A DNA stretch of 64,000 nt, taken from an uncultured Sphaerochaeta sp. GTDB taxonomy: Bacteria; Spirochaetota; Spirochaetia; Sphaerochaetales; Sphaerochaetaceae. Shown here piece after piece: positions 8,479 to 16,162 of the stretch. Within the stretch, counting starts at the first letter, position 1. The number at the start of each line of letters is the position of its first letter. Both the position numbers and the translations under genes were made by a program. The stretch is from positions 2,007,757 through 2,071,756 of the forward strand of contig NZ_OY763408.1 of the NCBI RefSeq assembly GCF_963667405.1, written 5' to 3'. The notes beneath the pieces are model-generated. The model searched no databases, was not told the origin of the DNA, and saw nothing but the letters and a program-made list of their open reading frames with translations.

Positions 8479-8504
8479 ACCGCCCAGGGTCTCCCCAAGG
8501 CGGT
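8479..8504 (-). terminator. Terminator of the first tRNA-Asp gene
   Basis: Stem ACCGCC/GGCGGT (8479-8484 with 8499-8504); on the minus strand it is followed by TTTCTCTATTC. It ends the tRNA transcript before mnmA. Confidence 0.65.
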
Positions 8505-8512
8505 CTCAAAAG

Positions 8513-8586
8513 CGAGAGTGACGGGACTCGAACCCGCGATCTACGGCGTGACAGGCCGTCGCGATAACCAGCTTCGCTACACCCTC
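8513..8586 (-). tRNA. tRNA-Asp (GTC), copy 1
   Basis: 74 nt with a full cloverleaf: acceptor GAGGGTG/CACTCTC, D stem GCGA/TCGC, anticodon stem ACGGC/GCCGT with loop CTGTCAC (anticodon GTC), T arm GCGGG TTCGAGT CCCGT, discriminator G. CCA is not encoded. It is identical to the second copy at 8802. Confidence 0.97.
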
Positions 8587-8598
8587 ATAGCAAGAGTG

Positions 8599-8627
8599 AA
8601 ACTACACTATCCTCGTATTTTTGTCAA
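8599..8627 (-). promoter_or_regulatory. Promoter of tRNA-Asp copy 1
   Basis: Minus strand TTGACA (8627-8622), 17-nt spacer, TAGTTT (8604-8599), about 12 nt before the tRNA 5' end. Confidence 0.65.
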
Positions 8628-8659
8628 CAAGGGCGAGGGAGTTTTCAGAAATTTTCCCT

Positions 8660-8699
8660 CATTGCACAAAACTGGTAATACTGCCAGTTTTGTGCAATG
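8660..8699. repeat. Perfect 16-bp inverted repeat between the tRNA-Asp genes
   Basis: Arms 8660-8675 and 8684-8699 are exact reverse complements with an 8-nt loop. There is no T run on either side, so it is not a canonical terminator. It lies in the 215-nt spacer between two identical tRNA genes. Confidence 0.9.
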
Positions 8700-8760
8700 G
8701 AATAGTATTCAGCTTCATGAGTGGAGTGCCCAGTTCAGTCCATATCCATGGATGAGAGTC

Positions 8761-8797
8761 AAAAAAAATAACCCCAGGAGCAATCCCAGAGTTATTT
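8761..8797 (-). terminator. Terminator of the second tRNA-Asp gene
   Basis: Stem AAATAAC/GTTATTT extended by wobble pairs (8766-8797); the minus-strand transcript then has eight U residues from 8768 to 8761. Confidence 0.85.
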
Positions 8798-8801
8798 GAA
8801 A

Positions 8802-8875
8802 CGAGAGTGACGGGACTCGAACCCGCGATCTACGGCGTGACAGGCCGTCGCGATAACCAGCTTCGCTACACCCTC
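8802..8875 (-). tRNA. tRNA-Asp (GTC), copy 2
   Basis: 74 nt, identical base for base to copy 1, same anticodon GTC. It has its own promoter and its own terminator, so the two copies are separate transcription units and not one tandem operon. Confidence 0.97.
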
Positions 8876-8892
8876 AGAAAAAGCACTCTTGG

Positions 8893-8922
8893 AAACTACA
8901 CGATAATCAAGGTGCGTGTCAA
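8893..8922 (-). promoter_or_regulatory. Promoter of tRNA-Asp copy 2
   Basis: Minus strand TTGACA (8922-8917), 18-nt spacer, TAGTTT (8898-8893). The -10 box and the bases around it match the copy-1 promoter. Confidence 0.6.
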
Positions 8923-8983
8923 CTGGCTCTTTTGGTTGCCACGCACATTTTTCATCCTATATACTGCCTGCAAGGAGTCCACC

Positions 8984-9883
8984 ATGCAAGAAGCCATCAT
9001 GCTGTTCTTTCTGAACATTGCAAACCCCTTCCTTGATGCATTCGCCAACATCGCCTCCATCGTAGGAGAGCAGACCTTTGTCATTGCGGTCATCATCTAC
9101 ATCTACTGGAACCATGACAAAAAGAAGGGGTTCACCCTTTTCTCCTCCATTCTCCTGGCAGTGCTGTCCATGGGAATCCTCAAGGCCATTGTTCGCTCCC
9201 CCAGGCCCTTCCAGGTGCTTGAGTCCATTGATGGCAAGCGCTTGGAAACTGCTACCGGCTACTCCTTCCCAAGCGGACACACCACCACAGGGGCAGCGTT
9301 CTATACATCGCTGGCCCTCGCTTTCAGAAAACGCGGTTTCAGCATCTTCTGTGCGATCATGATGACACTGGTTGGCCTCAGCCGCCTGTATCTGGGCGTT
9401 CACTGGCCCATTGATGTCTTTGCCGGCCTGCTGCTGGGAATATTGATCAGTCTTTTTGCCAAGCAGAAGCTCGACGCACTCTATGACCAAGGGGAGAAAC
9501 GCAACCGTTTTGCCCTGGTCTTCGGCCTGATCATGTTTGTCTCCGGTGCCCTGATGAGCATACTGCTCAATGTACATGCTATTGATGAAGTGGCATTCAC
9601 CGATCTCATGAAAATTCTCGCACTTGGCTCCGGGGGGTATCTCGGGTTCGTGTTTGAGGAGAAGAAAGTCGACTTCACCACCCAAGCAAGCGTGAAAATC
9701 CAGATCAGTCGCTACCTCGTCGGCCTAGTGGGTGTACTGCTGATCCTGGGGGCGAAGAAAGTCATCCCCGAATCCCTCTATGCTGTCGGGGGCTTTGTCC
9801 GCTACACCTTGGTGGGTTTGTGGGCAACCGGCCTCTTCCCGTTCATAGGAAGAAGTCTGCGTCTTTTCTCTGGTTCTCGATGA
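8984..9883 (+). CDS. PAP2-family membrane phosphatase
   Basis: Protein of 299 aa with the three type-2 phosphatidic acid phosphatase motifs: KAIVRSPRP (motif 1), PSGHTTTGA (motif 2) and SRLYLGVHWPIDVFAG (motif 3). Several membrane helices surround the active site and four more follow in the C-terminal 110 residues. The substrate is probably a lipid phosphate or pyrophosphate such as undecaprenyl pyrophosphate; it cannot be fixed from sequence. AAGGAG lies 6 nt before the ATG at 8984; the frame stays open further upstream through the tRNA gene, but that part is spurious. The 3' end overlaps the convergent exonuclease gene by 41 bp. Confidence 0.85.
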   Translation: MQEAIMLFFLNIANPFLDAFANIASIVGEQTFVIAVIIYIYWNHDKKKGFTLFSSILLAVLSMGILKAIVRSPRPFQVLESIDGKRLETATGYSFPSGHTTTGAAFYTSLALAFRKRGFSIFCAIMMTLVGLSRLYLGVHWPIDVFAGLLLGILISLFAKQKLDALYDQGEKRNRFALVFGLIMFVSGALMSILLNVHAIDEVAFTDLMKILALGSGGYLGFVFEEKKVDFTTQASVKIQISRYLVGLVGVLLILGAKKVIPESLYAVGGFVRYTLVGLWATGLFPFIGRSLRLFSGSR

Positions 9884-10436
9884 ACTTCGGCTCAATGCCC
9901 TTGGTGATGAGAAACCTGCGCAGGTCGAGCATCTCATTGAGATGACCATAGCAGAGCTTGTGCATGATCTTTCCGCACATGATCGCATCATCCAGGGCAT
10001 AGTGTGCCTGATACTCCATGCCAAAGTAATCGACCAAGTAGGAGAGCTTGTAGCTGAGCATCTTCGGCCAAACCTTGCGTGAGATGACCAGCGTGCAGAG
10101 ATAACTCATTTGACGCGCTTCCAAGTCATACGCTTCGAAACAGCCCTTGAGTACGCCCATATCAAATACTGCATTGTGGGCAACCAAGAGGTCCCTACCG
10201 ATGAAGGTCCTCATGTCCGGCCAAATGGCATCAAATTCAGGGGCTGCAAGACACTCCTCATCCTTAAGCTGATGCACCGCTGTCATTCCCGGGTCGAAAT
10301 ACGGCTGCTTGGGGTGGATGAGGGTGTAATAGGTATCCAACAGGGTCCCTTCCTCATCAAAGCGAGCCAACGCAACTGAACAAGCACCACCAGGGTAGCT
10401 GTTTGCCGTCTCAAAATCCAATGCTACATAGTTCAC
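9843..10436 (-). CDS. DEDDh 3'-5' exonuclease (DnaQ-like)
   Basis: Protein of 197 aa with exonuclease motifs I (ALDFETAN), II (VAHNAVFDMGVL) and III (YQAHYALDDAIMCG), the DEDDh arrangement of the DNA polymerase III epsilon family. It is short and lacks other domains, so it is a stand-alone exonuclease and not the replicative proofreader. The start is a GTG whose last two bases are shared with the stop of the upstream gene (GTGA overlap), so translation is likely coupled to the desulfidase-like gene. GGGAA lies about 9 nt upstream as a weak ribosome site. Confidence 0.82.
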   Translation of the reverse strand: MNYVALDFETANSYPGGACSVALARFDEEGTLLDTYYTLIHPKQPYFDPGMTAVHQLKDEECLAAPEFDAIWPDMRTFIGRDLLVAHNAVFDMGVLKGCFEAYDLEARQMSYLCTLVISRKVWPKMLSYKLSYLVDYFGMEYQAHYALDDAIMCGKIMHKLCYGHLNEMLDLRRFLITKGIEPKFIENQRKDADFFL

Positions 10437-11707
10437 GATTGTTTTCCCAACATGATGGAGAGAATGGTCTTGTCGGTCTCCTCCATTCCCTCGTGGCTGA
10501 TTCTTGATAAGAAGTCCATGCTTTCACGGCTGGTCTTTCCTACGATTCCACTTTCGTTGCCGGGGCTCAGGCCCCTGAAGGCAAGCTTGCAGGCAAGGTT
10601 GGCTGCTTCCACACAACTGTAGATTTTCAGGGCACAGGTCATCTTCGCCCCGTCACAGATGATACCGGTAAGGTTGCCCACCATGGTGTTGAAGGCACGA
10701 TCCATCTCCTCAAGCTCTCCCCCAAGCAGATACACAAGGCTGCAGGAGGTCCCTATTGCAGCGGTGAACGCTCCACAAAGCGCACTGAGCCGGTTCTTTC
10801 GGGCAGTCAGACCCAGTCCGATCATTTGCCCAAGCAACAGAGCACGGGCAAACGTTTCTTTGGAACTTTTCAGGTAGGATGCCACAACAGCTACAGGAAC
10901 AGTCAGGGTTATCCCCTGATTGCCACTTCCGCTGTTGATGATGACAGGAAGCGGACAGCCCGCCATACGGGCATCGCTGGCAGCAGCCGCCATGGCTGAC
11001 CCCAAGCAGAATGCCTCGGCTAGGCTTTTCGGTTCCTTTCCTATGGGCTCAGCAGCAATCCTGCCTACTGAAAGTCCATAGCTGTGGTCCAGTGAGTGGC
11101 GGGCAATGGCCATATTGGTCTCTTGGGCCTCAAGGACCAGATCAAGGGCTTCTTGGGGTGCAGTTTTCACGTAATCCAGCAGATCGGCAAGCGAGGCAGC
11201 CCCAACCAGGCGCTCGTCTTCTTCTGCAAGTACCGTTCCACACGTGTCGACAGGAAGGTTCAGGAGCTCTTTCCCGTCTTGCTCAAGATAGCTGAAACGA
11301 TCGTGCTCCCCGCTGATTATGGCAACAGAACTAAGATTGTCGTGCTTTGCAATAACTTTGATATACAGGGAAGGGATGTCAGTTCCTATACTAAGTCCAA
11401 CAGGAACAGCACCAGCACATGCAATTTGGTCATCGCTGAGCTCACTGAGAATACTCAAGCCCTTGGAGGTATCACCTCCGCATGCGCCAAGCGCAACCGC
11501 TGCCTGAATACCCTTCAGGGAGCAGTTTGGAAGCCCTACTCCCATGGCATTCTTGACCATGTCACGGCTTGTCACAACGGTAAGCGAAGTAGGCTTGACT
11601 CCCAGCAATTCTGCAGCTTTCGCTCCTGCAAGAGCAGAAGCTGCAGGTTCAGTGCATCCCATGGCGGGACGCAATTCTTTTCTCAATAGGTTGAGGTATG
11701 TATCCAT
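10433..11707 (-). CDS. UPF0597 family protein, probable L-cysteine desulfidase/L-serine dehydratase-like
   Basis: Protein of 424 aa. It matches the UPF0597 (YhaM/CyuA) family: RPAMGCTEPAASALAGAKA at the N terminus, a GACGGDTSKG segment, NSGSGNQGITLTVP near the middle, and cysteines in CDGAKMTC and YSCVEAANLAC that can hold a [4Fe-4S] cluster as in L-serine dehydratase alpha. Members degrade L-cysteine to pyruvate, sulfide and ammonia in anaerobes. The ATG at 11707 is preferred over 11749 because a TTGGAA-17-TATAGT promoter ends 6 nt before it. There is no Shine-Dalgarno sequence. Confidence 0.8.
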   Translation of the reverse strand: MDTYLNLLRKELRPAMGCTEPAASALAGAKAAELLGVKPTSLTVVTSRDMVKNAMGVGLPNCSLKGIQAAVALGACGGDTSKGLSILSELSDDQIACAGAVPVGLSIGTDIPSLYIKVIAKHDNLSSVAIISGEHDRFSYLEQDGKELLNLPVDTCGTVLAEEDERLVGAASLADLLDYVKTAPQEALDLVLEAQETNMAIARHSLDHSYGLSVGRIAAEPIGKEPKSLAEAFCLGSAMAAAASDARMAGCPLPVIINSGSGNQGITLTVPVAVVASYLKSSKETFARALLLGQMIGLGLTARKNRLSALCGAFTAAIGTSCSLVYLLGGELEEMDRAFNTMVGNLTGIICDGAKMTCALKIYSCVEAANLACKLAFRGLSPGNESGIVGKTSRESMDFLSRISHEGMEETDKTILSIMLGKQS

Positions 11708-11713
11708 GGAAAG

Positions 11714-11742
11714 ACTATACACCGAGGCATAATCCTTTCCAA
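11714..11742 (-). promoter_or_regulatory. Promoter of the UPF0597 gene, leaderless type
   Basis: Minus strand TTGGAA (11742-11737), 17-nt spacer, TATAGT (11719-11714), then 6 nt to the ATG at 11707. The same geometry is seen before the AI-2E-family gene. Confidence 0.65.
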
Positions 11743-11764
11743 CCCACAAATTGAGAAAATTGGA

Positions 11765-12976
11765 TCAACGAGGAACGTCTGCAATGAAAAGCTTTCCCTC
11801 TACATCCAAGCTATAGGACCTCAGCCCGGCAGCAACCACATGACAACTCCCCTTGGAAAGCGTACGTGATTCATCTGCACTTTTCAGGACAGCCTTACCC
11901 TCAGTCATGAACAGCAATTCAATGCTTCGCCTATCATCAATCTCGTAGTGACCAGGACCAAGCACCATCAGATGGAACTCCTCGGTTGGGGTAAGCAGGT
12001 GAAGCCGGCCCGATCGGCCGAGCAAGCTCTGGACCTTCTCAACATCCTTGCCCTTGATATCGAGAATCTTCATCAGCTCCTTCACGTCCACTTTCTTGTT
12101 GGTAAGCCCACCACGCAATACGTTGTCAGATGCGCTCATCAGTTCAATGCCATTGCCGCGTACATACGCATGGAGGGTCCTAGGATCAAGATACAGAGCC
12201 TCCCCTACTGCAAGATGCTTGACGTTGAGCAGGAAGGGGCTCAGCAGCCCTGGGTCACAGGGATAGAGTTCATAGGCGGAGAGTGCGATGCCTTTGCTTT
12301 CGAGGAAGTGTCCGTCAGCACTGGAATAAGGAAGATCATCCCGCCCTTTCAGGTTTGCAACATACTCCTCAACAACAGAGCTCAAGCTGCTCTTTTCCAT
12401 GGTGTAGAGGTGCTCGAAGAAACGGGCAAGCACCTTGTCCGGTTGTTCCGTCGGCTCATCCAGATAGGAGAAATGGGTTGCATAGGCATTGGGAACAAGC
12501 TCTTTCAGGAAAGGTGCGCTCTCTGTTAGGCTTCTGAAACCGCACATGGCGGTGATGGGAGTAAGAGCATAGATGATCTCAGCCTTGCGGTTGGGATCCT
12601 TGTAGTTCCAAAGCTCTTTGGGGAGCCGAGAACGGAGATGCTCTTCAGCTTTCCACCCCTCTTCTGCCTGGGCCTTGGTCGGATGGACCTGAATGGAAAG
12701 CGGATGCTCGATGGCCAAGACTTTCAGCAGCAAGGGAAGCTCATCGGAAAAGCAGTCCACATGTTCCTGCCCGAACCAATGCAGGCTGTCATTCTGAAGA
12801 AAAGCAGAGAGGACCTCCCCGGTTTCCACAACCGTGGCATCACCACTGGGATGAGTACCGAACCAGAGCTCGGCCTTGCTCTCTCCATCCTCAGGCATGG
12901 AAAGCAGTGCGGGAATGAAGGAGGTGTTCCCCCACTCATACGCTTTGATATGTCCCTGAATCTGTACTACGTCCAT
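11765..12976 (-). CDS. manA: Mannose-6-phosphate isomerase, class I
   Basis: Protein of 403 aa, interconverting mannose 6-phosphate and fructose 6-phosphate. It has the N-terminal IKAYEWGNTSFIP, the zinc-binding cupin motif LSIQVHPTKAQAEEG, and the FEHLYTME and LDPRTLHAYVRGNGIELMS segments typical of type I enzymes. The ATG at 12976 has GGAGG five nt upstream; another ATG at 12988 would lack a ribosome site. A possible promoter TTGCTC-17-TATACT lies just before it on the minus strand. It appears to be transcribed alone. Confidence 0.93.
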   Translation of the reverse strand: MDVVQIQGHIKAYEWGNTSFIPALLSMPEDGESKAELWFGTHPSGDATVVETGEVLSAFLQNDSLHWFGQEHVDCFSDELPLLLKVLAIEHPLSIQVHPTKAQAEEGWKAEEHLRSRLPKELWNYKDPNRKAEIIYALTPITAMCGFRSLTESAPFLKELVPNAYATHFSYLDEPTEQPDKVLARFFEHLYTMEKSSLSSVVEEYVANLKGRDDLPYSSADGHFLESKGIALSAYELYPCDPGLLSPFLLNVKHLAVGEALYLDPRTLHAYVRGNGIELMSASDNVLRGGLTNKKVDVKELMKILDIKGKDVEKVQSLLGRSGRLHLLTPTEEFHLMVLGPGHYEIDDRRSIELLFMTEGKAVLKSADESRTLSKGSCHVVAAGLRSYSLDVEGKLFIADVPR

Positions 12977-13022
12977 ACGCTCCTCCATGGCAAGTATAGG
13001 GCTCTTATGCCCCTAGAGCAAG

Positions 13023-13048
13023 CCAAGCCCGCCAATTGGCGGGCTTGG
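13023..13048 (-). terminator. 26-bp perfect palindrome after nhaC, probable terminator
   Basis: The sequence is its own reverse complement over 26 bp, giving an 11-bp G+C-rich stem around AATT. It lies 19 nt after the nhaC stop on the minus strand. The T run is poor, so termination strength is uncertain; it may mainly protect the mRNA end. Confidence 0.6.
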
Positions 13049-13066
13049 GATGGACAGAACAGTTGG

Positions 13067-14686
13067 TTATTTGCCGTACACCTTCGGAAGGATGATCATT
13101 GCTGCTGCAAAGCAAGCAAGAGTGAACAACCAAGCAATAAAGACATTGAGGAAAATACCACCGAAAATGAAGCCAACCAAGGTACAGACAGCTGCAGTGA
13201 CAGCGTAGGGCATCTGGGTTGCAACGTGTTCAAGGTGAGGACAACCAGCACCGGTGGAAGAGAGGATGGTGGTATCGCTGATCGGGGAGGCATGGTCACC
13301 GAAGACCGAGCCGCCGAGCACTGCACTGACGCTGATCATAGCTGCGTTGAGCAGGGCTGAATCCCCAAGACCCTTGGCCTGTGCAAGACCAACTGCGATT
13401 GGCATTACGATCGGAATCATGATCGCAAACGTTCCCCATGAAGTGCCGGTGGAGAATGAGATCAGGGCAGAGAGGGCAAAAGCAATGACGGGAACCAAGG
13501 CGATGGGGAATCCACCACCAACGACCACATCACTGAGGAAAGCTGCCAAACCGAGACCGCCATCTTCAGGGCTGCTCTTGATGACAGAACCGATGGTCCA
13601 AGCCATGGTCAGGATGATGAGAGCGGGAACCATCGACTTGATACCGTCGGTGATGGCTTCGCTTGCACCCTTGATCGTGAAGAGCTTGCGTGCGGTGTAA
13701 TATACATAACTGATAACCAAGGTGAAGATCACTGCATAGAAGAGAGCCATGGAAGCATCAGTGTTGTTGAAGGCATCGCCAAGGCTCATGGAGGCAGCAG
13801 CAGCACCCACGCTGGTGATGGTCTCGCCGTCGATGGCACCAAGGTAGGTGGTCATCGGGAAGAAAACGACTGCTGTTACGATGAGGACAATGATCGGGAA
13901 GAGCATGTCCATCGGCTTTGCCTTGGCAGCATTGGCATTCCCGTCAATTTCTACCTCGCCGGGAGCCGGCCCATAGGTTTCGTTGTAGAGGTTGCCGGTT
14001 TCCTTGGCATACGCAATGCTTTTTGCCATGGGACCGAAGTTTCTGCCGGTCAGAATGATGACCAGAACCATCAGGATGGTGAGCAGTGCATACAGGTTGT
14101 AGGGAACCGAGCGAATGAAGAAAGAGAACTCACTCACGCCCAGAGCCTCAAAGCCTTCGGAGCCTTTGACGATGGACATGACGGTGATGACCCAGCTGGA
14201 AATGGGAACGAGAATACACACAGGAGCGGCAGTGGAGTCGAGAATGTAAGCCAGCTGGCTGCGGGGAACCTTGTTCTTGTCGGTGATGGGGCGCATGACC
14301 GTACCGACTGCAAGACTGTTGAAGTAGTCGTCGATGAAGATCAGCAGGCCGCAGAACCAAGTCATCAGAAGACTGGTCTTGGAGGTGTGCAGCTTGTCTG
14401 CAGCCCAACGACCGAAGGCATGTGCGGAACCGGTCTTGCTGAGCATACCCACCAGGCCGCCAAGCAGGGCACAGAAGAGGAAGATGCGGATGTTCCATCC
14501 ATCATTGAGGGAACCTGCAATCATGTCGGTAAGATTGATGACTGCAACCAAGGGATTGCCACCGGCTACAATGATTGCACCGGAGAAAATACCCAAGAAC
14601 AGGGATACCATTACGTCCTTGGTAATGAATGCAAGGGTAATGGTGAGAACAGGAGGAATAAGTCCCCAAATTCCAAAACTTGTCAT
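13067..14686 (-). CDS. NhaC-family Na+/H+ antiporter
   Basis: Membrane protein of 539 aa with about 12-13 helices. Family features are GIFSGAIIVAGG near the N terminus, the conserved IFIDDYFNSLAVGTVMRPITD, STAAPVCILVPISSW, and SFSTGTSWGTFAIMIPI plus GDHASPISDTTILSS near the C terminus. NhaC-like proteins exchange Na+ for H+ or carry malate/lactate or amino acids; the exact substrate is open. A run in the middle (about residues 235-255) is a polar loop. GAGAGGT precedes the ATG at 14686. A -10 box TATAGT is seen near 14740 but its -35 is weak. Confidence 0.85.
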   Translation of the reverse strand: MTSFGIWGLIPPVLTITLAFITKDVMVSLFLGIFSGAIIVAGGNPLVAVINLTDMIAGSLNDGWNIRIFLFCALLGGLVGMLSKTGSAHAFGRWAADKLHTSKTSLLMTWFCGLLIFIDDYFNSLAVGTVMRPITDKNKVPRSQLAYILDSTAAPVCILVPISSWVITVMSIVKGSEGFEALGVSEFSFFIRSVPYNLYALLTILMVLVIILTGRNFGPMAKSIAYAKETGNLYNETYGPAPGEVEIDGNANAAKAKPMDMLFPIIVLIVTAVVFFPMTTYLGAIDGETITSVGAAAASMSLGDAFNNTDASMALFYAVIFTLVISYVYYTARKLFTIKGASEAITDGIKSMVPALIILTMAWTIGSVIKSSPEDGGLGLAAFLSDVVVGGGFPIALVPVIAFALSALISFSTGTSWGTFAIMIPIVMPIAVGLAQAKGLGDSALLNAAMISVSAVLGGSVFGDHASPISDTTILSSTGAGCPHLEHVATQMPYAVTAAVCTLVGFIFGGIFLNVFIAWLFTLACFAAAMIILPKVYGK

Positions 14687-14839
14687 GTTGACCTCTCTCA
14701 AATAGGGTGAAAGACCCTGTATGTGTGATATGCGCTGACTATAGCACGCCATTCGTTACAAAGTACAGGTCAAAACATGCAAAAATATGAATTTTTTTAC
14801 AGAATGTTATCTGAATAACACATTTTACCCTGTAGACAT

Positions 14840-14871
14840 GGAAATGCCCTCCTTTCCAGGGAGGGCATTCC
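14840..14871 (-). terminator. Hairpin after the lipoprotein/outer-membrane operon
   Basis: An imperfect G+C-rich stem of about 10 bp around a CCTTTCCAGG-type loop lies 23 nt after the stop at 14894 on the minus strand. The U run is weak. Confidence 0.55.
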
Positions 14872-14893
14872 AAGTTGAGGAGATGAAACGATA

Positions 14894-16147
14894 CTAGCGG
14901 GAGAAAAGCGAGAACCGAAGCGACAGTGCATCGATTGGCTTGTCGCCGATACTCGGTCCATACTCGGTTACGAAGTACGCAGCATCGATGTGGAAGATCA
15001 ACAGATCGAATCCGGCACCGATGGACTTATAGCCCTTGTTCAGGCCGACGCGGAAGTCAAAGAGGCTGAGCAATCTGACCGATGCGCCCAAGCGGGTCTG
15101 TTCGTAGAATGCACGCTTCAGGGCATCCCCTTCCTTGCCGGAGATGGACATTACGTCCACAACATCCACTGCAATGACGGGTTTGATCAGCGATCCGAGC
15201 TTCGGAGCCCAGGTCAGACCTGCATCAAGTCTCCAGTCACTCTCGATCTCAAAGGTCTCACTGGTAAACGCAGAATCTGCACTGGTATCATCAGTAAAGC
15301 TCTGGCCCAACACCTCTTCACCCCAGTCATTCAAGGACTGGTAGGTGGTCATAGTGTAGTTGCCATTGAAGTTCTTCGCAGCGGCAGAGACAGTGAGCCC
15401 AATCGGCAGGTTCAGGTTGACACCGGCGGAAATCGGCAGCGCATAGCCGGCGATCAGCGGGGTATCATTGAGGAACGTGTCGGCAGGGTCATCATCATCG
15501 ATGAGATCAGCCATTGAGGAGGCACTGATTGCGGAGAAGTATGCCTTGTACACGGCCTGGGCAGTAACACCAAGGTCAATGCTCATGGAACCGGGAACAA
15601 GATCAATCCTGAAACCGAGGCCTGCAGTTGCAGCGGTGGTTACCTGGGCAATGAGATTCGTGGAGGTAAGGTCGGCACCTGTCTTGTAGGACATCATGCG
15701 TTCCTGCACCTGCAGCGAGAGGCCAAGGCTTCCCAAGGTTACCGCAGTGGAAACATCGGTGGTGAGTACATCACCATAATCTTTCTTGATGGTTCCCAGG
15801 AACTTCTGTGCTCCAGAGACCATTCCGGCATCAGTTCCCTTTTCAAACTCCTCGATCATACCACTCTCAAGAATGGCTGCCGGACTGTAGGCAGTCACGG
15901 TGACAGAGGGGAAGGAGAATTTGAAGCCCGACTTCGCAAGGTTTGCAGGGTTGATCAGGAAGCTGTCATGATAGCCCCTGACACCAAGTCCTGCACCACC
16001 CATACCCAACACGCGGACACTGGTTCCCACGAAGGGCTCCCCTGTCTGCTTGTAGATCACATTATTCGGCGAGTAGTCGACTGCAAGCAGAGGAGCAACA
16101 AGCACGAGCATCAGTAATGCTATGGCAAATATTTTTTTGTTTTTCAT
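14894..16147 (-). CDS. FadL/PorV-like (UPF0164-type) outer-membrane protein
   Basis: Protein of 417 aa with a signal peptide (MKNKK, hydrophobic to LLAVDYS). Right after it comes VRVLGMGGAGLGVRGYHDS followed by FLINPANLAKSG. A short N-terminal stretch with a GMGG-A motif and NPA is characteristic of FadL/PorV-type barrels, including the UPF0164 proteins of treponemes. The rest consists of amphipathic strands and ends in LSLRFSLFSR. FadL-like barrels carry hydrophobic molecules, but no substrate can be assigned. It lies 15 nt downstream of a lipoprotein gene, probably in one operon. Confidence 0.7.
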   Translation of the reverse strand: MKNKKIFAIALLMLVLVAPLLAVDYSPNNVIYKQTGEPFVGTSVRVLGMGGAGLGVRGYHDSFLINPANLAKSGFKFSFPSVTVTAYSPAAILESGMIEEFEKGTDAGMVSGAQKFLGTIKKDYGDVLTTDVSTAVTLGSLGLSLQVQERMMSYKTGADLTSTNLIAQVTTAATAGLGFRIDLVPGSMSIDLGVTAQAVYKAYFSAISASSMADLIDDDDPADTFLNDTPLIAGYALPISAGVNLNLPIGLTVSAAAKNFNGNYTMTTYQSLNDWGEEVLGQSFTDDTSADSAFTSETFEIESDWRLDAGLTWAPKLGSLIKPVIAVDVVDVMSISGKEGDALKRAFYEQTRLGASVRLLSLFDFRVGLNKGYKSIGAGFDLLIFHIDAAYFVTEYGPSIGDKPIDALSLRFSLFSR

Positions 16148-16162
16148 ATTTTCATCCTCCTC

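Noticed and set aside
8807..8983. N-terminal extension of the PAP2 phosphatase into the tRNA-Asp gene
   Set aside because: The extension is read from tRNA sequence on the wrong strand; AAGGAG and ATG at 8984 fit the family start.
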